The notes below the pieces were generated by a model that was not told the DNA's origin, did no database searches, and worked only from the letters and a program-made list of their open reading frames with translations. A DNA stretch of 53,707 bases from Actinacidiphila acidipaludis (GTDB lineage Bacteria > Actinomycetota > Actinomycetes > Streptomycetales > Streptomycetaceae). The translations under genes were made by a program, and so were the position numbers. Below, one piece after another: positions 22,235 through 31,131 of the stretch. Each line of letters opens with the position of its first letter. The first letter of the stretch is position 1. The stretch is from positions 1 to 53,707 of the forward strand of contig NZ_JAINZZ010000054.1 of NCBI RefSeq assembly GCF_019890725.1, in the 5' to 3' direction.

Positions 22235-23533
22235 GTGAAGCGCAAGCTCATCGCGGCGATCGGCGTCGCGACCATGATCGTCGGTGTCGCGGCCTGTGGG
22301 TCGAGCAAGAAGGACGACAAGGCCGGCGGGGACTCCGGCAAGTCGACCGCGTCGTCGATCACCGTCTGGCTGACCGTCGACGCGCAGCACAACTGGCCGG
22401 AACTGGTGAAGGCCGCGGACGACGCGATCATCGCCAAGCACCCGGGTCTGAAGGTCAAGCACGAGTACTACGCCTGGCCGGACAAGAACGCCAAGCTGGA
22501 CGCGGTGCTCGCCACCGACAGCACGCCGGACGTCGTCGAGATGGGCAACACCGAGATGGTGCCCTACATGGCCGAGGGCGCGTTCGCCGAGCTCGACCCG
22601 TCGAAGTTCGACAACTCCGGCGCCTGGCTGGACGGCCTGAAGCAGTCCGTCAGCTACGACGGCAAGACCTACGGCGTCCCGTACTACGCGGCCGCGCGCA
22701 TCGCCACCTGGCGCAAGGACGTCGCCGCCGCGGCCGGCGTCACCGCCACGCCGAAGACCTGGGCCGACCTGACCGGCGCCCTGGACAAGATCCAGTCCAA
22801 GAACGGCTCGAAGTTCAGCGCCTGGTACCAGCCCAGCCGTGACTGGTACGCCGCGATGTCCTTCGTCTACGACGCCGGCGGCGCCATCGCCACGCAGGCG
22901 GGCGGCCAGTGGAAGGCGGCGCTGGAGAGCCCGCAGGCGATCCAGGGCCTCAACGCCTGGAAGGACGTCGAGAGCAAGTACATGCACGGCGACCTGACCA
23001 AGGACGAGTCCGACCGCTACATCGTCTACGGCCAGGGCAAGTCGGCCATGATCTACGCCCCGGGCTGGGAGGCGCCGTCCGCGGCCGACCCCAAGTTCGA
23101 CAAGACCGGCGGCAAGCTGAAGGACAACCTGGTCAACTTCGTGCTGCCCGGCCCGTCCGGCAAGAACATGCCGGTCTTCCTCGGCGGTTCCGACCTGGCC
23201 GTCCCGAGCAAGTCCAAGGCGCAGGACCTCGCCGCCGAGTGGATCAACGACTTCACCAACACCAAGGCGCAGCAGGGCCTGATGGGCAAGGGCAACCTGC
23301 CCAACAACAACACCCAGCTGGCGACCCTGGAGTCCGACCCGGCCTCCGCGGTCACCGCCGAGGCGGCCAAGCTGAGCTGGTTCGTCCCCACCGCGCCCGG
23401 CTGGGGCACGGTCGAGAAGGCGAAGACCCTGCAGGACATGCTGCAGGCCATCGCCACCGGCAAGAAGTCCGTCGAGCAGGCGGCGAAGGACGCGGACAGC
23501 GCCATCGACAAGGTCATCAACGTCAAGAACTGA
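22235..23533 (+). CDS. dasA: Chitobiose ABC transporter lipoprotein DasA
   Basis: 432 residues starting at GTG 22235 with GAGGAGGG just upstream. The lipoprotein signal peptide is MKRKLIAAIGVATMIVGVAA with lipobox VAAC (cysteine 21), so the mature protein is membrane anchored. Family 1 sugar-binding fold: SSITVWLTVDAQHNW, then the segments PDVVEMGNTEMVPYM and KTYGVPYYAAARIATWRKDV. Such proteins bind N,N'-diacetylchitobiose or other sugars. The order dasA-dasB-dasC and the dre operators point to chitobiose. The C-terminal part VKNMPVFLGGSDLAVPSKSK-like is typical. No ATPase gene is present here; the shared MsiK ATPase lies elsewhere. Confidence 0.92.
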   Translation: MKRKLIAAIGVATMIVGVAACGSSKKDDKAGGDSGKSTASSITVWLTVDAQHNWPELVKAADDAIIAKHPGLKVKHEYYAWPDKNAKLDAVLATDSTPDVVEMGNTEMVPYMAEGAFAELDPSKFDNSGAWLDGLKQSVSYDGKTYGVPYYAAARIATWRKDVAAAAGVTATPKTWADLTGALDKIQSKNGSKFSAWYQPSRDWYAAMSFVYDAGGAIATQAGGQWKAALESPQAIQGLNAWKDVESKYMHGDLTKDESDRYIVYGQGKSAMIYAPGWEAPSAADPKFDKTGGKLKDNLVNFVLPGPSGKNMPVFLGGSDLAVPSKSKAQDLAAEWINDFTNTKAQQGLMGKGNLPNNNTQLATLESDPASAVTAEAAKLSWFVPTAPGWGTVEKAKTLQDMLQAIATGKKSVEQAAKDADSAIDKVINVKN

Positions 23534-23590
23534 CGTCGGTCCGACCTGATCAGCCCCGCCTCGTAGACAGGGACGCCTGAGGAGCACGTG

Positions 23591-24586
23591 ATGAGTGCCG
23601 CCGAGACAACCACCGCCAAAGTGCCGCCGCGGCGGCACTCATCACCTCCCGCCGGCGGCGGGAGACCTCCCGCCCCCGGACGGCGAAGGTCCCGGCTCGG
23701 GCAGGCGGCCACTCCGTGGCTGCTGCTCGCGCCGTGCATCCTCGTCCTCGTCCTGGTGCTGGGCTACCCGCTGATCCGGCTGGGCACCCTGTCCTTCCAG
23801 GACTACAAGAAGCCGCAGCTGTGGGGCTTCAAGCCGGCCACCTGGGTCGGGTTCGACAACTACCAGGCGATCCTCAGCGACAGCGAGTTCTGGTCCGTCG
23901 TCGTCCGCACGATCGTCTTCGCCGGCTGCTGCGTGCTGCTCACCATGGTGGTCGGCATGCTGGTCGCCCTGCTGCTGCAGCGGGTCTCGCCGTGGGTGCG
24001 GACCCTGGTCAACATCGCCCTCGTGGCGAGCTGGGCGATGCCGGTCGTCGTCGCCGTGACCGTCTTCAAGTGGATGTTCGACAGCGACTACGGCGTCGTC
24101 AACTGGGTGCTCAGCAAGATCCCGGGCGTCGACTACAGCGGCCACAACTGGTTCGCCTCCGGCCCCGAGGGGCTGAGCGTGATCATGATGCAGGTCGTCT
24201 GGGGCGCCATCCCGTTCGTCGTCATCACCCTCAGCGCCGGTCTCACCCAGGTCCCCAAGGAACTGGAGGAGGCGGCCCGGCTGGACGGCGCCGGCGCCCT
24301 CGGTGTCTTCCGCTACGTGACCTTCCCGATCATCAAGCCGCTGGTCGTCATGATGACCACCCTGTCGGTGATCTGGGACATGGGCGTCTTCGCCCAGGTC
24401 TGGCTGATGCGCGGCGGGCACCCCGAGCCGGAGTTCCAGCTGCTCACCACGTACTCGTACGACAGGGCGTTCGGCGTCAACGACTACGCCACCGGCTCGG
24501 CCATCGCCCTGCTCACCGTGCTGCTGCTGCTCGGGGTGGTCGCGGTGTACATGCGACAGATGCTCAAGATCGGAGAAGTCGAGTGA
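23591..24586 (+). CDS. dasB: Sugar ABC permease DasB
   Basis: 331 residues with about six membrane helices. The N-terminal ~38 residues are Pro/Arg rich, followed by the first helix at WLLLAPCILVLVLVLGYPLI. The EAA loop is seen in VPKELEEAARLDGAGALGVF, which docks the MsiK-type ATPase. ATG 23591 with GAGGAG 6 nt upstream is preferred to the GTG three bases earlier. The gap to dasA is 57 nt, and the stop overlaps dasC by four bases. With DasC it forms the channel of the chitobiose importer. Confidence 0.9.
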   Translation: MSAAETTTAKVPPRRHSSPPAGGGRPPAPGRRRSRLGQAATPWLLLAPCILVLVLVLGYPLIRLGTLSFQDYKKPQLWGFKPATWVGFDNYQAILSDSEFWSVVVRTIVFAGCCVLLTMVVGMLVALLLQRVSPWVRTLVNIALVASWAMPVVVAVTVFKWMFDSDYGVVNWVLSKIPGVDYSGHNWFASGPEGLSVIMMQVVWGAIPFVVITLSAGLTQVPKELEEAARLDGAGALGVFRYVTFPIIKPLVVMMTTLSVIWDMGVFAQVWLMRGGHPEPEFQLLTTYSYDRAFGVNDYATGSAIALLTVLLLLGVVAVYMRQMLKIGEVE

Positions 24587-25476
24587 GCAGCATGACCGGC
24601 ACGAGGGGCACGGGCACCCCGCCGCTGTCCACCGCCGCCGTCGCCGCGGCCCGCCGCCGGCGCAACGGCAAGCTGGGCTGGAACCTGCTGGGCCTGCTGG
24701 TGTTCGCCCTGGCGGCCTTCCCGGTCTACTGGATGCTCAACACGGCGTTCAAGCCCGCCAAGGACGCCATCGACCCGACACCGCACTTCTTCCCGTACCC
24801 GGTCTCCCTGGAGAACTTCCGCCGGGCGCTGAACATCAGCGACTTCTGGGGACCGGTCGAGCGCTCGCTGATCGTCAGCGCGGGCACCGTGGTGATCGGT
24901 GCCGTCATCGGGCTGCTCGCCGCGCTGGCCATCTCCCGGTTCGCCTTCCGCGGCCGCAAGGTGGTGATCGTCGGCATCCTCACGGTGCAGATGGTCCCGC
25001 TGGTCGCGATGATCATCCCGGTCTTCCTGCTGCTCAACCAGATCCACCAGATCGACAAGCTGTCCGGCCTGATCCTCACCTACCTGACCTTCATCCTGCC
25101 CTTCACGGTGTGGACGCTGCGCGGCTTCCTGGTCAACATCCCCAAGGAGCTGGAGGAGGCGGCCATGGTCGACGGCTGCAGCCGCACCGGCGCCTTCCTG
25201 CGGGTGGTCTTCCCGCTGCTGGCCCCGGGCCTGGTGGCCACCTCCATCTACGGCTTCATCCAGGCGTGGAACGAGTTCCTGTACGCGCTGCTGGTGATGA
25301 GCCAGGAACACGAGACGGCCACCGTCTGGCTCGGCACCTTCACCACCCAGCACGGCACCGAGTACGCCCCGATGATGGCCGGTTCGACCATGATGGGCAT
25401 CCCGGTCGTCATCCTGTTCCTCCTTGTCCAGCGGAAGATGGCCGCCGGTCTGACGGCCGGCGCGGTGAAGGGATGA
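24583..25476 (+). CDS. dasC: Sugar ABC permease DasC
   Basis: 297 residues if translated from GTG 24583, which overlaps the dasB stop (GTGA) and has GGAG 7 nt before it. ATG 24592 (MTGTRGTG) is the alternative. There are six membrane segments and the EAA loop NIPKELEEAAMVDGCSRTGA, as in MalG-type permeases. The conserved C-terminal block VQRKMAAGLTAGAVKG closes the protein. Partner of DasB. Confidence 0.9.
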   Translation: MSSMTGTRGTGTPPLSTAAVAAARRRRNGKLGWNLLGLLVFALAAFPVYWMLNTAFKPAKDAIDPTPHFFPYPVSLENFRRALNISDFWGPVERSLIVSAGTVVIGAVIGLLAALAISRFAFRGRKVVIVGILTVQMVPLVAMIIPVFLLLNQIHQIDKLSGLILTYLTFILPFTVWTLRGFLVNIPKELEEAAMVDGCSRTGAFLRVVFPLLAPGLVATSIYGFIQAWNEFLYALLVMSQEHETATVWLGTFTTQHGTEYAPMMAGSTMMGIPVVILFLLVQRKMAAGLTAGAVKG

Positions 25477-26981
25477 CCGCCATTTCCACCGACACGCCTG
25501 TGGGCACCGTCACCCGGGACGCGCTCGCCGTCCTGCAGCCCGGCTTCGCCGGGACCACGGCGCCCGACTGGGTGCTGCGCCAGCTCGCCGAAGGGCTGGG
25601 CGCGGTCGCGCTGTTCTCCCGCAACATCGAGTCGCCCGAGCAGGTCGCCCGGCTCACCGCGCAACTGCGCGCGGTACGTCCCGACCTGCTGATCGCCGCC
25701 GACGAGGAGGGCGGCGACGTGACGCGCATGGAGGCCAGGGGCGGCTCGTCCTTCCCCGGCAACCTGGCGCTCGGCGCGGTCGACGACCTGAAACTGACCC
25801 GCGCGGTCGCCGCCGAACTCGGCCGCCGGCTCGCCGAGTGCGGGGTCAACCTCGACTGGGCGCCCTCCGCCGACGTCAACTCCGACCCCGGCAACCCGGT
25901 CATCGGCGTGCGCTCCTTCGGAGCCGACCCGGAGCTGGTGGCCCGCAACACCGCCGCCTACGTCGAGGGTCTGCAGTCGGCGGGCGTCGCCGCGTGCGTC
26001 AAGCACTTCCCGGGGCACGGCGACACCGCGATCGACTCGCACCACGCGATGCCGCACATCGACGTCGACCTGGCGACGCTGCACGCCCGCGAGCTGGTCC
26101 CGTTCCGGGCCGCGCTCGCGGCCGGCACCAAGGCCGTGATGAGCGCGCACATCCTGGTGCCCGCGCTCGACCCGGACCTGCCCGGCACGCTCAGCCCCGC
26201 CGTCCTGAACGGCCTGCTGCGCGCGCCCGTGGAGCAGGGCGGCCTCGGCTACGACGGGCTGATCGTCACCGACGGCATCGAGATGCAGGCGGTCGCCGCC
26301 GCCTACGGCATCGAGCGCGGCACCGTGATGGCGCTCGCGGCCGGTGCGGACGCCATCTGCGTCGGCGGCGGGCTCTGCGACGAGGAGACGGTCGTCGCGC
26401 TGCGCGACGCCATCGTGGACGCCGTGCGGGACGGTTCGCTGCCGGCCGAGCGGCTGGCGGACGCTGCGGCCCGGGTGCGCCGGCTCGCGGCCTGGGCGCA
26501 GGAGCACAAGGGCGCGGCGGAGGGGATCGCGCCCGGCTCCGACGTCGGGCTGGAGGCCGCCCGCCGGGCCCTGCGGGTGACCCGCACGGACGCCTTCACG
26601 CCGCTGGAGGGCGCGCCGTACGTCGCGGCGTTCACCCCGGAGGCGAACATCGCGGTCGGCGACGTGACGCCCTGGGGCGTGGCCGCCGAGCTGTCGCGGC
26701 TGTTCCCCGGCACGCTGACCGGCACCTACCGCGCCGCCGACGTGGACGGCCTGCTGGCGGCCGCCGGTGACCGCCGCGTCGTCGCGGTCGTCCGGGACGT
26801 CCACCGGCACGTGTGGATGGCACGGGCGCTGTCGGCGGTGCTGGCCGCGCGGCCGGACACCGTCGTGGTCGAGATGGGCGTGCCGCAGGCGGCGCCGACC
26901 GGCGCGCTGCACATCGCCACCCACGGCGCGGCGCGCGTCTGCGGGGAGGCCGCGGCCGAGGCCATCGCGGCGGCCCGCTGA
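25473..26981 (+). CDS. GH3 beta-N-acetylhexosaminidase of the das operon
   Basis: 502 residues. GH3 NagZ-type motifs are KHFPGHGDT (177-185; H182 and D184 take part in catalysis) and the nucleophile D267 in LIVTDGIEMQ. IAADEEGGDVTRM lies near residue 75. There is no signal peptide, so it acts in the cytoplasm, cleaving imported chitobiose (or cell-wall GlcNAc-anhMurNAc) to GlcNAc. In S. coelicolor the gene at this position is often called dasD. A second domain of about 150 residues follows the catalytic domain. ATG 25473 overlaps the dasC stop (ATGA). Confidence 0.88.
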   Translation: MTAISTDTPVGTVTRDALAVLQPGFAGTTAPDWVLRQLAEGLGAVALFSRNIESPEQVARLTAQLRAVRPDLLIAADEEGGDVTRMEARGGSSFPGNLALGAVDDLKLTRAVAAELGRRLAECGVNLDWAPSADVNSDPGNPVIGVRSFGADPELVARNTAAYVEGLQSAGVAACVKHFPGHGDTAIDSHHAMPHIDVDLATLHARELVPFRAALAAGTKAVMSAHILVPALDPDLPGTLSPAVLNGLLRAPVEQGGLGYDGLIVTDGIEMQAVAAAYGIERGTVMALAAGADAICVGGGLCDEETVVALRDAIVDAVRDGSLPAERLADAAARVRRLAAWAQEHKGAAEGIAPGSDVGLEAARRALRVTRTDAFTPLEGAPYVAAFTPEANIAVGDVTPWGVAAELSRLFPGTLTGTYRAADVDGLLAAAGDRRVVAVVRDVHRHVWMARALSAVLAARPDTVVVEMGVPQAAPTGALHIATHGAARVCGEAAAEAIAAAR

Positions 26982-26990
26982 CCGACGGCG

Positions 26991-27033
26991 AAGGGGCGCG
27001 GGACGTCGCGTACGGCGATGTCCCGCGCCCCTT
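26991..27033. terminator. Terminator after the das operon, also facing nagB
   Basis: 14-bp perfect stem AAGGGGCGCGGGAC (26991-27004 with 27020-27033) followed by TT. A 15-nt loop lies between the arms. It sits between the convergent GH3 gene and nagB. Confidence 0.75.
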
Positions 27034-27105
27034 TTCCGTGGGTGCGGACGCGGTGCGCGGGACGGCCGCGGGGAGTCCCCGCCACCGGCCCGCGCCGCGG
27101 ACGTC

Positions 27106-27891
27106 CTACAGGCCCTGCCAGGACGGCTTGGCGGCGTAGGTGGCCCGGAAGTACGGAGCCAGCTTCAGTTTGGACGCGGCCGCCTCGTCGACGACCACGG
27201 TGGCGTGCGGGTGGAGCTGCAGCGCGGAGGCGGGGACCACCGCGGCCACAGGCCCCTCGACGGTCTGCGCGACGGCCTCGGCCTTGCCCTCGCCGGTGGC
27301 CAGCAGCACCAGGTGCCGGGCCTCCAGGATGGTGCCGATGCCCTGGGTGATGACGTGGTGCGGGACCTGGTCGATGTCGCCGTCGAAGAAGCGGGCGTTG
27401 TCCACCCGGGTCTGCTCGGTCAGCGTCTTGATCCGGGTCCGGGACGCCAGGGACGAGCAGGGCTCGTTGAACCCGATGTGCCCGTCGGTGCCGATGCCGA
27501 GGAGCTGGATGTCCACACCGCCGGCCGCGGCCAGCGCCCGGTCGTAGGCGGCGCAGGCGCCCAGCAGGTCCTCCGCGGTGCCGTCCGGGCCCATGAAGGA
27601 CTCGGTGGACAGCCCGAGCGGCTCCACGACCTGGCGCAGCACCACCGAGCGGTACGACTCCGGGTGCCCGCCGGGCAGGCCCACGTACTCGTCGAGCTGG
27701 CACACCCGGGCGCGGGAGGCGTCCACCGCACCGGACCGGACCTTGGCGGCGAGGGCGTCGTAGATGGGCACCGGGGTGGATCCGGTCGCCACACCCAGCA
27801 GGGCGTCGGGCTTGCGGCGCAGCAGCGCGGCCATGGCCTCCGCGATGAGTTCGCCGCCTGCCGCGGCGTCCGGGACGATGACAACTTCCAC
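27106..27891 (-). CDS. nagB: Glucosamine-6-phosphate deaminase NagB
   Basis: 261 residues from GTG 27891 (VEVVIVPDAAAGGELIAEA). Turns GlcN-6-P into fructose-6-P and ammonia, the last step of aminosugar use and the step that removes the DasR inducer. Motifs are GVATGSTPVPIY (33-44), QLDEY with the proton-abstracting D67, and GIGTDGHIGFNEP (132-144, with the aspartate/histidine pair). The frame stays open to 28236, but that part covers the SIS promoter and start. A dre operator lies 52 bp upstream, shared with the divergent SIS gene. Confidence 0.95.
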   Translation of the reverse strand: MEVVIVPDAAAGGELIAEAMAALLRRKPDALLGVATGSTPVPIYDALAAKVRSGAVDASRARVCQLDEYVGLPGGHPESYRSVVLRQVVEPLGLSTESFMGPDGTAEDLLGACAAYDRALAAAGGVDIQLLGIGTDGHIGFNEPCSSLASRTRIKTLTEQTRVDNARFFDGDIDQVPHHVITQGIGTILEARHLVLLATGEGKAEAVAQTVEGPVAAVVPASALQLHPHATVVVDEAAASKLKLAPYFRATYAAKPSWQGL

Positions 27892-27942
27892 TCTGGGCCT
27901 GCCGTTCTGGAGAGGTGAGGGTGGCGTCGGATACCTGATACA

Positions 27943-27958
27943 TGTGGTATAGACCAAT
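27943..27958. promoter_or_regulatory. DasR site (dre) between nagB and the SIS gene
   Basis: TGTGGTATAGACCAAT matches the dre consensus ANTGGTCTAGACCANT at nearly every position (one core change). It lies in the 157-bp gap between the two divergent starts and can control both. Confidence 0.85.
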
Positions 27959-28048
27959 CTAGCAGAAGCGCCCCGGGCGCCTGTGGTGCGGAGGGCCCTG
28001 TCCTGTGGTCGACTTGGGAGGGTCGGCGGCCTGAGGGAGGCGGTGGAC

Positions 28049-29125
28049 ATGGCGGGCACCGTGACGTCTCCCGCCCCGCGCAGGGGCGAACCGGGCTGGA
28101 TCATGTCCGGCGAGATGGCCGAGCAGCCCGAGGTCCTGCGCCGGCTGCTGACCGAGGGGGCGCCGCAGATCCGTGAGACGGCCCGGCTGATCGCCGCCAG
28201 GAAGCCGCGGTTCGTGCTGCTCAGCGCCCGCGGCACCTCCGACCACGCCGCGCTCTACGCCAAGTACCTGATCGAGGTCGAGCTCGGGCTGCCGTGCGGG
28301 CTGACGTCGATGTCCACCACCACCGCGTACGGCGCCACGCCGCACCTGGAGGACGTCCTGCTCATCACGGTGAGCCAGTCCGGCGGGTCGCCGGACCTGG
28401 GGGCCTCCGCCGCCGCGGCCGCCGAGGCGGGCGCGATCACCCTGGCGGTGACCAACAACCCGGACTCGCCGCTCGCCGAGATCGCGCAGTTCCACATCGA
28501 CCTGCTGGCGGGCCCGGAGAAGGCGCTGCCGGCCACCAAGACGTACACGGCGGAGCTGATGGCGCTCTACCTGTTCGTGATGGGCCTGCGCGACGACGAC
28601 GGGTCCGCGGCGGCGGTGGTGCCGGACCTGGCGGCGCGGGTGCTGGAACGCGGCGAGGAGGTGCGGCACCTGGCCGGGCGCTACCGCTTCGCCGAGCGGA
28701 TGGTCATCACCTCGCGCGGGTACGGCTATCCGACCGCCAAGGAGGCCGCCCTCAAGCTCATGGAGACCAGCTACATCCCGGCGCTGGCGTACTCCGGGGC
28801 CGATCTGCTGCACGGCCCGCTGGCGATGGTCGACAACATCTCCCCGGTGATCGCGATCGTCACCCAGGGCCGTGGCGGGCGGGCCCTGCAGCCCGTGCTG
28901 GACCGTCTGCGCGGGCGCGGCGCGGATCTCGTCGTGGTCGGTCCCGCGGCCCAGGTCGAGGCCGCCTCCGGGGGCTTCGCCCTGCCCACCGACCGCGTGC
29001 CCGAGGCCCTGCAGCCCCTGCTGGAGATCCTTCCCCTCCAGAAGCTGGCCTACGAGGTCGCCATCGCCCGCGGCCAGGACCCCGACGCCCCGCGCGCCCT
29101 CTCCAAGGTGACCGAGACCCGCTAG
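28049..29125 (+). CDS. SIS-domain aminosugar-phosphate protein (GlmS/NagB-II-like)
   Basis: 358 residues with two SIS domains and no glutaminase domain. It contains LLSARGTSDHAALYAKYLIE, the phosphate-loop-like TVSQSGGSPDL, KALPATKTYTAEL, TSRGYGYPTAKEAALKLMET and a C-terminus LEILPLQKLAYEVAIARG with PDAPRALSKVTETR, which resembles the isomerase half of GlmS. Such proteins are aminosugar-6-P isomerases or deaminases (NagB-II/AgaS type). ATG 28049 with GAGGGAGG 8 nt upstream. The shared dre site with nagB supports an aminosugar role. Deaminase versus isomerase cannot be decided. Confidence 0.88.
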   Translation: MAGTVTSPAPRRGEPGWIMSGEMAEQPEVLRRLLTEGAPQIRETARLIAARKPRFVLLSARGTSDHAALYAKYLIEVELGLPCGLTSMSTTTAYGATPHLEDVLLITVSQSGGSPDLGASAAAAAEAGAITLAVTNNPDSPLAEIAQFHIDLLAGPEKALPATKTYTAELMALYLFVMGLRDDDGSAAAVVPDLAARVLERGEEVRHLAGRYRFAERMVITSRGYGYPTAKEAALKLMETSYIPALAYSGADLLHGPLAMVDNISPVIAIVTQGRGGRALQPVLDRLRGRGADLVVVGPAAQVEAASGGFALPTDRVPEALQPLLEILPLQKLAYEVAIARGQDPDAPRALSKVTETR

Positions 29126-29174
29126 GTCTCTCCGCGGCACGCGAGGCCGCGGCAAAAAGGGGTGAAAAAACTAC

Positions 29175-29223
29175 GGGCCGCGGTGCCGGGAGAGGACCCT
29201 CAACCTCTCCAGCACCGCAGCCC
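29175..29223 (+). terminator. Terminator of the SIS gene
   Basis: Long imperfect hairpin: GGGCCGCGGTGC with GGGAGAGG on the left (29175-29195) pairs with CCTCTCC, AGCACCGCAGCCC on the right (29204-29223). It is 50 bp past the stop codon. Confidence 0.65.
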
Positions 29224-29374
29224 GGAGCTGCCGTCGGCGCCGTGGCCGGTGGGGTGTGCGGTTCCCCACGGGCCCGATAGGGCCGACCAGGAGGCTGCGG
29301 CGTAGTCAGGGCAGAGAACGCCTTCGCCTCGATCCGCGCTCCTGTGCGGGGAGCCCGGAGGTCTCACAGTGCAT

Positions 29375-29390
29375 TGTGGACTAGACCATT
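29375..29390. promoter_or_regulatory. DasR site (dre) upstream of the sensor kinase
   Basis: TGTGGACTAGACCATT keeps TGG and the CTAGACCA half of the dre consensus with one core mismatch. It lies 148 bp before the kinase start. The rest of the 412-bp gap (29126-29537) holds the SIS terminator, this site and a perfect palindrome at 29424-29437. I see no further gene. Confidence 0.7.
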
Positions 29391-29423
29391 CGCGTTGTCC
29401 ATGGGTTCGCCACGGATTTCCGC

Positions 29424-29437
29424 CGGGGAATTCCCCG
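29424..29437. repeat. 14-bp palindrome CGGGGAATTCCCCG
   Basis: A perfect palindrome 34 bp downstream of the dre site and 100 bp before the sensor kinase. It may be an operator. There is no T-run for termination and the loop would be zero bases, so DNA binding is more likely. Confidence 0.4.
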
Positions 29438-29525
29438 CGTCGGCCCCGCACCCGTCCAGCCCGGGCCCGCGGCCCTGCCCGCGGTTCCGCCGAACGCCCG
29501 GCCGCGGGCCGCCCGGGCCGCCGGG

Positions 29526-29531
29526 TACGCT
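29526..29531 (+). promoter_or_regulatory. -10 box for leaderless kinase mRNA
   Basis: TACGCT followed by 6 nt and GTG 29538. This spacing places the transcription start on the start codon. Confidence 0.65.
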
Positions 29532-29537
29532 CGCAGC

Positions 29538-30989
29538 GTGCCCTCCATGAACGACCTCGTACGCGAGCACACGGCCCTCGACCACTCCGACCTCGAATGG
29601 CTGCACCTGCTCGTCTCGGAGTGGCAGCTGCTCTCCGACCTCTCCTTCGCCGACCTGGTGCTCTGGGTGCCGACCCGTGACGGCACGCGCTACGTCTCGG
29701 TCGCCCAGATGCGGCCGAACACCGGCCCGACCTCCTACCAGGACGACATGGTCGGCCACCTCGTGCCGCGCGGCCGCCGCCCCCTGCTGGACGCCGCGCT
29801 GGACGAGGGGCGGATCGTGCGCGAGGGCGACCCGGAGTGGCGCGAGGAGGTGCCGGTGCGGGTCGAGTCGATCCCGGTGCGGCGCGAGGGGCGGGTGCTG
29901 GGCGTGATCGCCCGCAACACCAACCTGCTGACCGTGCGGACCCCCAGCCGGCTGGAGCTCACCTACCTGCAGAGCGCCTCCGACCTCGCGCAGATGATCG
30001 CCGCCGGTTCGTTCCCGTTCCCCGCGGAGCAGATCGACATGGACGCCTCGCCGCGGGCCGGCGACGGGCTGATCCGGCTCGACGCGGACGGCATCGTGCA
30101 GTACGCCAGCCCCAACGCGCTCTCCGCGTACCACCGGCTGGGCCTGGCCGCCGACCTGGTCGGCCACCACCTGGGCAAGACCACCGCGGAACTCGCCCCG
30201 GAGCGCGGCCCGGTGGACGAGGCGCTGGTGAAGCTCGCGAGCGGCTGGGCGCCCCGGGAGTTCGAGGTCGAGGGCGGCGACGGCGTCATTCAGCTCCGGG
30301 CCATCCCGCTCAAGCCCAAGGGCGAGCGCACCGGTTCCCTCGTCCTGCTCCGGGACGTCACCGAACTGCGCCGCCGCGAGCGGGAGTTGATCACCAAGGA
30401 CGCCACCATCCGGGAGATCCACCACCGGGTGAAGAACAACCTGCAGACGGTCGCGGCGCTGCTGCGGCTGCAGGCGCGGCGGATGGACTCCACCTCGGCC
30501 CGGGAGGCGCTGGAGGAGGCGGTCCGCCGGGTCGGCTCGATCGCGATCGTGCACGAGACGCTGTCCCAAACCCTGGACGAAAGCGTGGAGTTCGACGAGA
30601 TCGCCGACCGGGTGCTGGCGATGGTGGCCGAGATCTCACCCGGCCGGGTCACCGCCCGCCGCTCCGGGCGGTTCGGCGTCCTGACCGCGGAGGTCGCCAC
30701 CCCGCTGTCGATGGTCCTCACCGAACTGCTGCAGAACGCCCTCGAACACGGCTTCGGACAGGACGAGTCGGGCTCGGTCGAGGTCGGGGTGGTGCGCGGC
30801 CGGCAGCAGATCACCGTCACCGTGCAGGACGACGGCCGGGGGCTGCCCGAGGGCTTCGACGCCCAGCAGGCCGGCAACCTCGGCCTGCAGATCGTCCGCA
30901 CCCTGGTGGTGGGGGAGTTGGGCGGCACGTTCGACATGCTGCCGGCGCCCGGCCGGGGCACCAGCGTCGTCCTCGAACTGCCGGTCTGA
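29538..30989 (+). CDS. PdtaS-like sensor histidine kinase (GAF-PAS-HisKA_2)
   Basis: 483 residues. The N-terminal GAF-like domain (about 1-160) begins MPSMNDLVREHTALDHSDLE, then a PAS domain (about 175-280, ADGIVQYASPNALSAYHRLG), then the HisKA_2 phospho-acceptor region IREIHHRVKNNLQT (His at 295/296) and an HATPase_c domain with LTELLQNALEHGFG and DDGRGLPEGF. This is the cytosolic architecture of M. tuberculosis PdtaS, which works with an ANTAR antiterminator PdtaR. There is no response regulator gene next to it. GTG 29538 follows TACGCT by 6 nt, so it is leaderless. Confidence 0.92.
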   Translation: MPSMNDLVREHTALDHSDLEWLHLLVSEWQLLSDLSFADLVLWVPTRDGTRYVSVAQMRPNTGPTSYQDDMVGHLVPRGRRPLLDAALDEGRIVREGDPEWREEVPVRVESIPVRREGRVLGVIARNTNLLTVRTPSRLELTYLQSASDLAQMIAAGSFPFPAEQIDMDASPRAGDGLIRLDADGIVQYASPNALSAYHRLGLAADLVGHHLGKTTAELAPERGPVDEALVKLASGWAPREFEVEGGDGVIQLRAIPLKPKGERTGSLVLLRDVTELRRRERELITKDATIREIHHRVKNNLQTVAALLRLQARRMDSTSAREALEEAVRRVGSIAIVHETLSQTLDESVEFDEIADRVLAMVAEISPGRVTARRSGRFGVLTAEVATPLSMVLTELLQNALEHGFGQDESGSVEVGVVRGRQQITVTVQDDGRGLPEGFDAQQAGNLGLQIVRTLVVGELGGTFDMLPAPGRGTSVVLELPV

Positions 30990-31034
30990 CCCGGGGCCTC
31001 GTCACAACACCTTCACAGACCCGGCACAAGCAAG

Positions 31035-31062
31035 AGCCCCCGCACCGTTCGGTGCGGGGGCT
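31035..31062. terminator. Terminator between sensor kinase and wblE
   Basis: Perfect 12-bp stem (31035-31046 with 31051-31062) with a GTTC tetraloop, between the convergent kinase and wblE genes. Confidence 0.85.
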
Positions 31063-31131
31063 TCTCGCGATGCTGCGTGCTGCGCGTGTGGCAGGTGCTG
31101 CGCGCTGCGGCTCGGGGGGAAGACGTATGCG

